Assembly (NCBI GenBank): GCA_029531795.1
Contig: JAPEIS010000003.1
Span: 1,612,001 to 1,676,000 of the forward strand
Origin: Sclerotinia nivalis
Lineage: Eukaryota; Ascomycota; Leotiomycetes; Helotiales; Sclerotiniaceae
Length of the DNA: 64,000 nt
Reading direction: 5' to 3'
Positions 47,090-58,000 of this stretch are shown here, one piece after another (the stretch's first letter is position 1; every line of letters begins with the position of its first letter). Below the pieces are notes generated by a model that was given only the letters and a program-made list of their open reading frames with translations, had not been told where the DNA came from and searched no databases. A program made the translations under genes and the position numbers.

Positions 47090-49103
47090 ATGGCATACGA
47101 ACCTCGCGAGTATGGAGGTGGTCGGGATCGGGATCGGGATAGGGAGGGAAGAGGAAGAAGAGATGATGGGGGAACCGGAGAGGGAGGCGGTAATGAAGGG
47201 AGTTTTGTGAGGGGACGAGGTCGTCGTAAGTGCAATACCTCCATCTTTTAAGTCGATCAGAGGAGGAGAGAAAATCTGTACTTCTTTGTTTCATGGAAGG
47301 TCCAATAGGCTAATACTATACAGGTCCTGTCACTGATTATAGCTCTACTATGGTTCATTGGATGCGTAATCGTCAGCCAAGGTACAAAGGTGGTTACCAA
47401 GGTGAAATGGAAAGACCAAGTCCAAGCTACATGATAGATGTAAGTATATTTGAGTTGACTGCAAAGGTCAATTTTATAAATTTGGGTCTGATCATTCGTA
47501 GATGTTACCACCATTAGCAAGACTTCATAATGCAGCAGATTCAGTACCAGGGAGACATCTACATTCGTCACTTAATAAGATTAAGCATCCTGTTAATGTG
47601 GTAAGGTGGACACCAGAAGGTCGACGATTACTCACAGCCTCCAGTAGTGGAGAATTTACTTTATGGAATGGTGCTGGCTTTAACTTCGAGACAATTATGC
47701 AAGCACATGATGTTGCTATCCGAGCCTTGTCTTATTCCCATAGTGATGACTGGTTGATATCAGCTGATCACGATGGAGTGATCAAATACTGGCAACCGAA
47801 TTTTAACAATGTCAAAGTCATTCAAGGACATGACGACCCTATAAGGGATCTCGCATTTAGTCCAAACGACTCGAAATTCGTCACGGCATCCGATGACTCT
47901 ACACTAAAGATTTTCGATTTTGCTGGCGGTGTTGAGGAGTCCACACTCTCTGGTCACGGATGGGACGCGAAAAGTGTTGATTGGCATCCGACTAAAGGAT
48001 TACTTGTTTCTGGATCGAAAGATCATCTTGTCAAATTATGGGATCCGCGTACTGGGCGATGTTTGACGACTCTTCATGGACATAAGAATACCATCACAAA
48101 AACCGTCTTTGAGCCAGTCCGGGGCTACTGCTTAGCCACTTCAGCTCGAGACCAAACCGCACGAGTATTCGATTTGCGTATGATGCGCGACGTGTGTTTG
48201 CTTAAAGGGCATGAAAAGGACATCTCTACCTTGGCATGGCATCCTATTCACCCTTCCCTCCTGAGTACGGGTGGTGCCGATGGATCTCTTTTTCACTACC
48301 TTTTAGATGAGCCAAATAATCCCCCTGGAACTGAACCGTCTATAGCTCCTTATGATAGTCCGGATCCTACTACTACACCGGCTCAAACTATCTATCCAGC
48401 TCACAAACTAACATACGCTCATGAATTTGCCATTTGGTCGCTTGACTGGCATCCTCTTGGTCATATTTTAGCATCAGGGTCCAATGATCGAATCACTCGA
48501 TTTTGGACACGTGTACGTCCTGGTGATACTGATACATTCAAAGACCGCTATCACATTGGCGACTCAGCTGCCGAGGCGCAAGGAACCTATGATCGTCGCG
48601 GCGGACGACGTCAACGTCAAGAGGAAGAAGATCAAGAAGCTGAAGACGAAATGGAGGGCTTAGTCGATCAGAAAATGCCTGCAAAAGTACCCGGTTTTGC
48701 CACAGGAATACCTGGTCTGCCATTACCTGGTATGGGAGTCATTCCTGGTATGAATCGTGTCCCTCCTCCACCACCTCCTCCTATGCTTAGTGGAGGAAAT
48801 ATCCCACCTCCACCTTTACCGGGAAATTTAGATGCAAATACTCTAGCACTTATGATGAAAGCCGGTTTACCTCCTCCGGGAGCGACGGGCATGCCACCTC
48901 CACCACCAATGCTCCCACCGAACTTTCAACTCCCACCTGGTTTCCTTGTTCCTCCACCTCCTCCTGGTATGCCAATACCTGGGCTGGAAAATGCAGATTC
49001 ATCGAGCAACGGTGGTGGTATCAGGAAACGAGGACCATTACCTAGTCAGGAAGAAAGTTTACAGGCGATGCAGAGACAGGGGAAATTCAGGCCACCACGA
49101 TAA
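47090..49103 (+). CDS. PFS2: Polyadenylation factor subunit 2 (WD40)
   Basis: WD40 scaffold of the cleavage and polyadenylation factor (WDR33 in animals); with Cft1/CPSF160 and Yth1/CPSF30 it recognises the poly(A) signal. Exons 47,090-47,225, 47,324-47,439 and 47,502-49,103 give 617 aa. A Gly/Arg/Asp-rich N-terminus precedes the conserved [11 protein letters not shown] block, then seven WD repeats (about residues 115-410; [39 protein letters not shown]). An acidic linker and a Pro/Gly-rich tail (P-P-P-P-P-P-M, P-G-M repeats) follow, typical of filamentous-fungal Pfs2 and WDR33. Converges with NUC1. Confidence 0.96.
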
Positions 49104-49466
49104 AGAGTCGTTGGTACTAGTGTGGGGGACTTCGGATTGTATATCAGAACAAAGCATTTCAGGTGAACTGAAGCATCAGGCGTTTGGGTGGATTGTAATC
49201 TAGTTATGATGAGATTTCGCAAATTATCCCTATTCACGTATGTACACATGTGGAAATGAGCAACTGTGTTCTGGAAAAAATTTGAATTTACTTGATGATT
49301 GAAGAGCACTAATGCTATGGTATATAAATCGCAACAAATGTAGAAAATGCAAGAGAACGCCATGTTAAGATGCAACCCCATTAAGAATACCCGCCGATAA
49401 TGCTATATATATATGCTGCAAAACCTCGCCCATTACATGCAAAAAGCAATTTCCAAACGTGATGAA
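49104..49466. other. Convergent spacer PFS2/NUC1
   Basis: 363 bp of 3'-UTR-type sequence with a short TATATATATA run at 49,404-49,413. Nothing else seen. Confidence 0.55.
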
Positions 49467-50516
49467 TCAAGAAGAATGTCTCGGGCTCGTCCTCGTTGGT
49501 GCTTGAATTTGTTTGCTCTCACCACCCTTCGCAAACGCCTTCTGTCTATCCGAGTAGTCCTTAATGACTAACGCACACATCATATCATCACACAATCTCT
49601 TCCTCCTCTGAGGCGGCAACTTCGTCATGAACTCTAACCCACTAGCCCTCTCCACCATCTCAACCGGTACCTCAAAATCCGTCAACGGCTTCTCATTCGG
49701 TATCCTCGCGTTAGGCAATACGAATGCACCAACTGCTACTGGACCCGCCGTAGTACCATCTTCCGCAAATATAACCTTGTAGAAATGTGTCGGTACAGCG
49801 ATGTTGGGTGGATTCCCAATAACCTCATAAGTAACCCTCCATTTCCCATCCGCCGGATCCCGTTTCGGTAAATATAAAGGCCCAGTTACAATTCTAACAC
49901 TCGGATATCGAGTCGTAAGTCTACGGCAGAAATCCTCAAAATGCGCCCAATAATCGCGGTTAAATCCTTCTCCTACTTGCGGGCACATGTTTGTGAGGAA
50001 AAAAGTATCGTTCATGGCATCTTGACTCCATTTTGCGTCTGCGGCGGGGACTTGATGACCGCGATCGTAGCCAGAGCGGAAATAATCTTTTAATTTACCA
50101 CGGAACTTTTCGGGAACGGCGGGGTCTTCGACAAAGTAGGAGTGTTTGCGATCGCCATTTGAGACGGCGAGGGATGCAGGCGTTATGTGTTCTGCAACCC
50201 AAGAAGGATTTCGAAGTCTTCGGTCGAATGAAGATATTAGCGCATTTCTAGTCGCCAGATCTGCGACTGGACCAGGGAATCCATATTGAAACAGACCTGC
50301 GGGGTCAACGGGCGCTATTATATCTTTGCTTATGGATTGACCGACTGGTATAGGCACTGGTGAATTCGCCGAAGTAGTAGATGATGCTGTGACTGCTGTT
50401 GAGCTTGCTGCTGCTTGAAGTTTCTTTTCAGATCGTGTAGAATACATGGCGGCGGTTATACCGGCACCTGTGGCTGCAGAAACTCCTGCAATGATTGCGA
50501 ATGTAGTTTTGGACAT
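49467..50516 (-). CDS. NUC1: Mitochondrial DNA/RNA non-specific nuclease (EndoG/Nuc1)
   Basis: Mg-dependent beta-beta-alpha-metal nuclease of the mitochondrial intermembrane space/inner membrane. Single exon, 349 aa from Met at 50,516. An in-frame upstream ATG at 50,615 would add 33 residues, but the shorter form begins with the usual hydrophobic anchor (F-A-I-I-A-G-V-S-A-A-T-G-A-G-I-T-A-A). A Ser/Thr/Ala-rich linker follows. The catalytic motif is D-R-G-H-Q-V-P-A-A-D (151-160) with general base His154, and the metal-ligand Asn is in L-T-N-M-C-P-Q (176). F-Q-Y-G-F-P-G, the start of the folded domain, is conserved. C-terminal Lys/Arg/Thr-rich tail. Confidence 0.95.
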   Translation of the reverse strand: MSKTTFAIIAGVSAATGAGITAAMYSTRSEKKLQAAASSTAVTASSTTSANSPVPIPVGQSISKDIIAPVDPAGLFQYGFPGPVADLATRNALISSFDRRLRNPSWVAEHITPASLAVSNGDRKHSYFVEDPAVPEKFRGKLKDYFRSGYDRGHQVPAADAKWSQDAMNDTFFLTNMCPQVGEGFNRDYWAHFEDFCRRLTTRYPSVRIVTGPLYLPKRDPADGKWRVTYEVIGNPPNIAVPTHFYKVIFAEDGTTAGPVAVGAFVLPNARIPNEKPLTDFEVPVEMVERASGLEFMTKLPPQRRKRLCDDMMCALVIKDYSDRQKAFAKGGESKQIQAPTRTSPRHSS

Positions 50517-50845
50517 GACAGTGGGAATCGAGCCTCTACGGGAGCTCGCACCGGATGGGATAGGATGGGAATTTATGGGATTGAAGGAATGGAAAGTGTG
50601 TGACACTATGATCACAGTGTTGATATTTGCGCGTGAGCCTTTTTTTTTTTAGAACGGGGTTTCGTCTTGATGTCAGTTGAACTTTCTTGGTGAGTCTCGG
50701 AAAAACTCAGATTTTTCCGGGAGTTGAACTACAACAACGATGACTGGTTGGACATATTAATTTCCGTTGAAAAGCCATGCGATATTTTTTGTCTATCTTG
50801 CTCTATAATACAATATGGTAAGTTCATAATACAATACTAGTAGTA
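50517..50845. promoter_or_regulatory. NUC1 upstream region
   Basis: 329 bp between the NUC1 start and the stop of the upstream tandem SRR1-domain gene. A T11 tract lies at 50,640-50,650. No defined factor site recognised. Confidence 0.45.
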
Positions 50846-52137
50846 CTAGGTACTGCGACGGAGCAAAATTGGTCCTGTGCTGCCAAGATAACATCTTCCA
50901 TTTTCACCATCTGCTTCAGCCTTAGTGGATGGCTTTCTTGACGGTGGAGCCACCCCAACTACAAGCCCGTCTTTGTCCAAATCTTTGAGCTCATACTCCT
51001 TGGCCCAATCTTTGAAGATGGGTTCAGACCTGATGATATGGTATGGTCAGCACTCTATACGAAGCACCTGTGATTGGAAAGGCGAAGAACATAGACTTAC
51101 AGGCCATAGTACGGAACTCTAATGTCATTATTAGCCAATGTGTAAGCAAATAATCTTTCCATTGGGGAAGGAGGATCCGTGAATGTTTCAAGCTCCTTTT
51201 CAATTTTACCAGCTTTATACTTGGCGGATGGATTGCAGATTAGGAAACCAGCAGGTCTACTGATCTCGAAGACAAGTCGCTGTAGCATAATCTCGCGGGG
51301 AGTGTCAAGATCAACTACCAGTGTGTTGCAGTCTATCAAGATCCAACCCATTTGATGACTCATATCACCGCATACAATTGTCATACCGTGACGCTTGGCA
51401 ACCTCGAGGTCGTTCTTGTTGTATAATGGGTCCTGGAGATAGATTTTGAAGTCGTCCTTTGTTCTCCCTTTGTTGGAATCGATCCAGTTATCTCGAATTG
51501 ATAACAAGGCTGCGTGCTGAGTGAACATCTTGACTCCTTGTATACTATGGGATTGTTGTTCGTGGCCCAATGTATTACCTCCGAATGCAACAATCTTGTC
51601 GAACTTTTTGTCCTCGCACAGTTTTTTGGTGAAAGAAGTCTTCAGCCGATCACAGAGTTTTGTCTGTTTGAAATGAACTATGGCTTCGGTGAAAGCTTCG
51701 TCAAGAGCATCTGCATTTGGGTATGCATTTTCGCGCCTCTTCCAAAATCTCTCGCCCTTCTCTCTTATTTCTGGGGTCAGTGGACATGCTGCTTTCAAGG
51801 CACTACAAAATGTGAGTGTAACAACCAAAAGGATGGTGGGAACATACTTTACTGGCATTCTTAATGCTGGATTCTGTGGATTCTTTCCAACGTTACCATC
51901 CTTCACCATTAAACGAGCTTTTGACATAGCGGCATCGCAACTTCCAAGGTCGAGTGCAAATGGCAGGAAAGTTAATTGGCCGAAGAAGTTCGCCCTGCCA
52001 ACTATTGATTTGTTTCTATCTTCGCTCTTCATCTCTTTGAGTGTCTCATAGTGGAGTGGAGTTTGAATAATAGTATCGACAGGATCTGGATTTTTCAACC
52101 CGACTTGAGGGTACAAGTGTGTATTTGAAGTTGCCAT
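50846..52137 (-). CDS. SRR1-like domain protein
   Basis: Exons 52,137-51,848, 51,802-51,101 and 51,029-50,846 give 391 aa. The central part fits the SRR1 domain: F-D-K-I-V-A-F-G-G-N-T-L-G, a Q-H-A-A-L-L-S-I-R-D core, Y-L-Q-D-P-L-Y-N-K-N-D-L-E-V-A, and L-I-D-C-N-T-L-V-V-D-L. The domain is named for plant SRR1 (circadian/light signalling) and yeast Ber1; its biochemical role is not established. Many filamentous fungi carry several such genes. The N-terminus contains F-F-G-Q-L-T-F-L-P-F-A-L-D-L-G, probably a species-specific extension. The last exon (P-S-R-K-P-S-T-K-A-E-A) is disordered. The junction at 51,848/51,802 could be shifted slightly. Confidence 0.82.
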
Positions 52138-53053
52138 GTTGCTGATGTCTGGATTCAGGTCTGACAATGATGTAGTCAAGGAGTGTCTAGGGACAAGTAT
52201 CTTTCAATGTCAGAGGTCCAGTTGTGAAATAACGGCTGGGTAGATCGTATGATGGCGAAGTCGAACAAAAGGATAGGGATATGCTGTGTGATATCCAAGG
52301 ATGACGCTGAGGTGTAGAATATGGAATCGAATAAGGGTAGTTGAGATGTATAGAATGTATGTATCTAGGTTATTGAAGAAACAAGCAAGACCGAAAGGGG
52401 AAATCCAGATCTATTTATGCACTTCTGGAGGCAGGCTAAGGCTCTCAGCATATGTCATTTTGGGAAATGTCGAGTCACTGAGATTGTATCTTGTGCTATT
52501 CACTCCACTAAGATTGTACACTTCTAGGACATTAGACAATGCATCTTCAATCATGGCTTTGGTAGGATATTATTGGATCATTCTTCAAATTAGATAGACA
52601 TTGAAGTATAATTTTACAATTTAGATTCAGATACCGAAACACCTTTCTTTATATTAGTTTTGAAATGAACTTCATCAATGAACGACTATCATCTCTTAAA
52701 CATGAACTAGAATAATAAAGGTAACTACCATTCAATTGATATACATTCCAAAACTGCGAACCCCTATACTTTGAATGAATGTTTATGTTGAACACATTAT
52801 CTAAATTAGAATATGGTGAAGAGATTCTCGTCTAATATGGAAAGGCTTACTTTACCCCTTAGAAATGTTATTTGGAAATAAAAAGAAAACCTAGACATGC
52901 AACAAATAACTTTCGGTAGGTGAAAGTAGGTGAATTCCATTACATCACAGTACATGACAGTTTGTAGATCTCTACCGGATGTTTAGTCGTGCCATATTCC
53001 ACTTTTAATGTACAATAAAGAATGATAGAGATAGCGATATAGATATACCTATA
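52138..53053. other. Upstream spacer to the right transposon block
   Basis: 0.9 kb that becomes steadily more AT-rich towards 53,054. Open frames at 52,301-52,597 show no recognisable feature. Confidence 0.5.
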
Positions 53054-53095
53054 ACCGATATCCCTACATCGTGTACGACCCCATATCTTGCACGC
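53054..53095 (+). repeat. Left TIR of the pogo-class element
   Basis: A 42-bp inverted repeat that pairs with 62,230-62,271 (36/42 identical, all differences C/T or G/A). Confidence 0.88.
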
Positions 53096-53226
53096 CCTCT
53101 ATATCATAACTACGATCATTTCAAAATTCGATATTAATTATAATTTATAAGATATAAAATTACGATTTCTTTTGATATATGAAAAGATATAGTATTATCC
53201 AATAGAATCAAAAAATCTTTATTTTA

Positions 53227-54117
53227 TCAATTTCGACGAAATCTTAATATATGTCCGGCCTTTGAACACAATACCCCCCTTTCTCCTTCTATCACTGATT
53301 TATCAACCTTTATAATATCGTGATCCTTTATAGTTTTCTTAGATATTAAGCCTATAGTATGAAAATGTTTTGGAATCATTTGAATTCTTTTAACAGAAGG
53401 TATTAATGATTTCTGAACTCTTTTCACCCCCTTTTTAATATCATATACAATTTGACGATTAATCTTTCTTTGTATTATCCTTTCTTTAATCATTCTATCC
53501 TTCTATTCCTTTTCAACTTTCTTTTCAGCTTTCTTTTGCTTCTTAGTTTCCTTCTTTTGTTCAGTAATTAATACTTTAATCCATTGATAAGCTCTAGTTC
53601 TTATCACGGAGGCAACAGGCAGAATAACAGGAATCACTTTTATTAATAAGACGTAGCTCGAAGAGCTACGTTTCTACAGAAGGAACGGTTCCTTAAATAC
53701 ATTTATGTGTAGCGCTAGCCCCGACCGGGGCTAGCCTACACTTATCCGAGGTCCGACTCCTATGGGTCGGAACCCGAGCGGTCTCCGTATACCATATACG
53801 GGGACCCCGTGACAGTTCTCTCAATTTGTAAAGGGGAGTATAAAAAAGCATCCCTGCTCTTCTTCTCTACAAGATTTAAACATTTGGAATAGATTCTTTT
53901 CTTCTTTTCGATCTTTAAAGTTTCTTCTAAACTCTTTGCTCTATACAATTGGATATTAGTATTAGTTGTATTTGTAAATACAGTCTTAAAAAGCTTCTAA
54001 ATGATATCGGAATCCTGTTTGAAGTGAAACTCTAATTTAAGGTAACGAAGAGTTTTAATTGTATATAGTGTCTTTATTTTATTCCTTGTAAATTGTATCG
54101 ATATAGATAATATAAAG
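53227..54117 (-). pseudogene. Pogo-class transposase, C-terminal part, split by a solo LTR
   Basis: Two stretches, 53,815-54,117 and 53,227-53,601, are separated by the 213-bp LTR. They are in one frame if the LTR and one GTTCT copy are ignored: I-E-R-T on one side runs into R-A-Y-Q-W on the other. Content is a charged helix (R-A-K-S-L-E-E-T-L-K-I-E-K), a Lys/Glu-rich segment, and at the end C-S-K-A-G-H-I-L-R, a decayed C-x2-C-x4-H knuckle as found at the C-terminus of fungal Fot/pogo transposases. A TAG at about 54,002-54,004 and a TAG in the Lys-rich part break the frame. Confidence 0.7.
53602..53814 (-). repeat. 213-bp solo LTR, minus orientation, TSD GTTCT
   Basis: Ends TATCACGG...CCGTGACA (8-bp terminal inverted repeat with one RIP-type change). 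Flanked by perfect 5-bp duplications GTTCT at 53,597-53,601 and 53,815-53,819. It is 95% identical (10 transitions in 213) to 54,118-54,330 in the opposite orientation. It is GC-rich and full of internal palindromes. Confidence 0.9.
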
Positions 54118-54330
54118 TGTCACGGGGTCCCCGTATATGGTATACGGAGACCGCTCGGGTTCCGACCCGTAGGAGTCGAACCTCGGATAAGTGTAGGCTA
54201 GCCCCGGTCGGGGCTAGCGCTACACATAAATGTGTTTAAGGAACCGTTCCTTTTATAGAAACGTAGCTCTTCGAGCTACGTCTTATCAATAAAAGTGATT
54301 TCTGTTATCCTGTCTGCTGCCTCCGTGATA
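54118..54330 (+). repeat. 213-bp solo LTR, plus orientation, TSD TAAAG
   Basis: Begins TGTCACGG and ends CCGTGATA. Perfect 5-bp duplications TAAAG at 54,113-54,117 and 54,331-54,335 show an insertion separate from its neighbour. Internal hairpins include a 35-nt palindromic block centred on CCCCGGTCGGGG, AAGGAACCGTTCCTT, and ACGTAGCTC-TTC-GAGCTACGT. Confidence 0.9.
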
Positions 54331-54451
54331 TAAAGGTTCTTTCAGGTTCGATACTACGAATGGTAATGTTCTTATTTATAGGATAAATGTCTGCTTTTTC
54401 GAAAGATTTCAGGATATTATAAATAATAGCAGATTGAGTCTAAGCTATTTT
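54331..54451 (-). pseudogene. Pogo-class transposase, segment after the catalytic core
   Basis: One minus-strand frame encodes I-I-Y-N-I-L-K-S-F-E-K-A-D-I-Y-P-I-N-K, the 'helix + A-G-I-x-P-F/I-N' block that follows the third catalytic acid in Fot1/pogo transposases. It continues into I-E-P-E-R-T-F, where the 54,118 LTR inserted, and resumes in frame beyond it. Confidence 0.7.
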
Positions 54452-54614
54452 TATTACGGTAAGGGAAAAGGTATGTGTAGGTTTGATCTATTGTTGTACT
54501 ACGAGGAGGAGAAGAAGGTCAAGGAGGTGACCTGACTATATAGAAGTGAGTGTATGTATGTGTGCCTAAGGTATACATGATTATGTGTAGGTGAAGGGAG
54601 ATGAATTTGTAATA
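54452..54614 (-). repeat. 3' LTR of the Gypsy element
   Basis: 163 bp, TATTACGG...TTGTAATA, aligning over its whole length with 61,190-61,352. The terminal CA has become TA and internal CCCG has become TTTG, as RIP would do. Confidence 0.9.
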
Positions 54615-55077
54615 GTATTTTCTTCTCAAGAAATCCATTTGATTCCAAATGGGCATTAAAAAATAAAGAAAAATAAAGAAAAAATACAGATCTCTTTTTT
54701 CAATTAGGTTTTTGAACAAAAAACATATGATATCCTTTAATGATATTATATCCTTTATTGTTATAATATGTAATATATTTTTAGGCGAAGCGAACAATTT
54801 TGGTGCGAGTGGATTTTCGTAGAGTAGGTATAGCAATCACATTGTATGACTTCGATTGCAAATTCTGTGGTTCCGGTTGCAATATAATAGTGTCGGGATG
54901 TTTTAGAATTCAAGCTGACGGTCCTGGCTTTTCTGGATGAAGGCAATGATATTCGATAAGAATTTTCTTGTTATTCTTTAAGTCATTAGTTGGTTGCCAA
55001 GTTGGTGTGTAGTGTTTTTATTTGATTAAATAATGATAACCATTCTCATTGTAATTATCTAGAACTCTTTCAAATAT

Positions 55078-58000
55078 TCATTTCTGAATAGACTCATCTT
55101 TATCGTTGTCCCGTTTTAAAATTCTATTTTGTATAGTCAGGGATTCTGATTCGTTAATCGTTACTTGAATCGGAAAGTGAGGATTAGTATAAACTGGAAG
55201 TAAAAGAGAATGATAGAAAACAAGAAAGATTTTAATGTTCTTAGATAATTGAATAAAACAAGTACGAGAATAAACTTTGATAATTTTATAAAGGCCGATC
55301 CATTTATCATCTAGCTTTTTTGTTTTGTACAAAGTTTTCATATTCTTGATATTGATAAAGACTTTCTAGTTAATTATATAACAAGATGAATCAGAATGGT
55401 GGTAATTAGTATAATCCTTATAAGTAGCAATTGTTTGCTATACAAGAGCACGAAGTTATTTCAAGATACGTTCTATACGATCTGCAATCCTATTACCTTT
55501 AAAGAATTCCCGTTTTTGTACTAGAGTTATATTTAATGGATAAGGTTTACTAGGTTCAATGCTTAGATATAGATTAAAGCTGTAATTAACAAAGAAAGAC
55601 AAACAATTAATTGTTTCAGAGATCAAATTATTGGATACAAATTCGGCTAAGGGTAGTCAATCCAATCAATCGTTTTGATGATAGTTAACAAAAGCTTGTA
55701 AATACTATTCCAGAATCGAGTTAATATGCTTAGTCTGATTATCTATTTGAGGATGAAAAGCTGAAGAATATTTTAAGGTAATTCCCAACCGCTCTGAGAG
55801 TTGTGATCAGAATCTTGATACGAACTGTGTTCCCCGATCGGAAATGATATTGTCCGGAAGTCTATGAAGCATATAGATGTGATTGATAAAAGCATCGATT
55901 AGTTCCTTTGTTGTTAGTGTGCGTGTATCGATGAAATGTCTCATTTTGGTTAGCCTGTAGATTACTACCAAGATATGTTTATAGATAGAATTATAACGAG
56001 TATAATCCGGGAGTAGTGTAATATAGTCGATTGAGATATCAGACTACACACGAAAAGAGACAGGTAACGATTTCAAAAATCCGGGAGACATCGATTTGGA
56101 CGATTTGGTACAAGTACAAAGTTCGCAGGTCTTCACGTAGAACACGATCTCCAAATGCATATTAGACCATCAATATATACAAAAAACAAGATCGATCGTT
56201 TTAATTCGACCAGAATGACTGGCAGGACTAGAAGAATAAGTTCGATAGATAATTTGAAGTTTGAACTCATCGTTTGATGGAACCCAAATCTTATCCCGGT
56301 AATAAATTCTATTATTTTGGACTGAACAATCTTGTATAACGATTCGAAGGGTTTTACGATGCTCTTTTGGCCATTTAATCATCGATAGATTGTTAAAAAT
56401 AGAGATAAATTGATCTGCGATATCGGATCTAGTATACACTGTATCGATTAAAGTATCAATTGGTTAATCATGAAATAATACTATTGTTTCTACTAATGCC
56501 AAATTGATATACCCAATCAAATCCTTATAAAAATCATCATCAAAACGGTTCTAAAGGAGAACAATATATTCTTGATTCTTTAGATGTTCATCGTTTGGAT
56601 CAGAGCGATACAATCGATTTTCGTGTTTTCTATTTAGTACATTTGATCGAATAGTTTTGTTTCCTGATCGATAGACTATACGGAAATTATATTGAGATAG
56701 AAATTCAGATCATTGTATTTGCCATTGATTGAAAACTTTTGTAATTATAAAATATTCGAGGTTCTTATAATCAATGAGAATCTCGAACTCCTTTTGTAAG
56801 CCTTAAAGCTTTAGACGCTATTCTTCCATTGCTTTAATAATAGCAAATAGTTCTTTATCGTAAATCTTATAATTGTATTTCGCTATTGTATACTTAAATG
56901 AAAAGTAAACGACTAAACGCAAAACGTTATCATCATTATATTGCGAAAGAACTCCTTCTGAAGCCCAATCGAAAGTATCGGTTTCCAAAACAGTTTTCCA
57001 TTTGTAATCAAAATATACCAAAACCAATACCATTGTGAAAGCTCTTTTTAAAACATCAAAAGCCTTTGTATGATCTGCAGTTCAATCCTATGTAATATTC
57101 TTTCGTAAGAGATCGTTAAAAGAGCAATAAATCTTTGAAAAATCTTTTATAAAACGTCGATAGAAATTAACGAAACCAAGAAATCATTATAAATCTTTTA
57201 TATATAAAAGCAATTCCCAAAATATAATAATTGTAACCTTTTCTTGATCCATTTCGATACCTTCGATTGTAATAATAAAACCCAAATACTTTGTTTTTGT
57301 GGTTTCGAACTCGTATTTGTTAATATCAATCTATAATCCAGTATCCATTAACTTTTGAATTATTTGGCGGATATGCTTTTTATGCTTTACAGGATTATCG
57401 GAGTAGATTAGGACATCATCGAGATATGCAGTGCAATATTTGTTCAACTCGTCGAAAAGCGTATGATTGATATAATATTGGAACAATACAAACGCATTGC
57501 AAAGACCGAAAGGCATAATTAGAGATTCAAAAAGATCAAAACGAGTAATAAATACAGTTTTCTATTCATTTCCTTCGGCGATTCGCAATTTGTTGAATAC
57601 TGCAATGATATCAAGCTTAGTGTAAATTTTTGTATTGCAAAGAGCGTCCAGTGTTTCGCGAATGATAGATAATGGATAATGATTCTTTATAGTAATGTTA
57701 TTTAGTTCTCGATAATCTTGACAAATGTGGATCCCTTCTTTCGGCTTGATAGTCAATAACAAAGGAGAGGCGTATTGCGATCTCGATTCCCGAATGAACC
57801 TTTTGGAAAGTGTCGGAACATGGTCACGTGTTGTTACCCCACCTTGATATATAACCTCTCCGTACGGAGAGGACCTTAGAAGAGATAGAACTCATCATAC
57901 AATACAATATTATTCATCTAATTTGAATACCGTTGTTATCCCCTGTCTTCCCAACAGAAAGATTATTATCAAGCTATTTGCATACCATTATTAACTCTAT

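Noticed and set aside
13517..53000. A secondary-metabolite or defence gene cluster
   Set aside because: The genes are unrelated housekeeping functions; no synthase, tailoring set, transporter/regulator pair or NLR-type gene is present.
53602..54330. A single foldback transposon or hairpin locus with 213-bp arms and a 303-bp spacer
   Set aside because: Each arm has its own different perfect 5-bp duplication, and the spacer is in-frame pogo transposase sequence, so the symmetry comes from two separate insertions.
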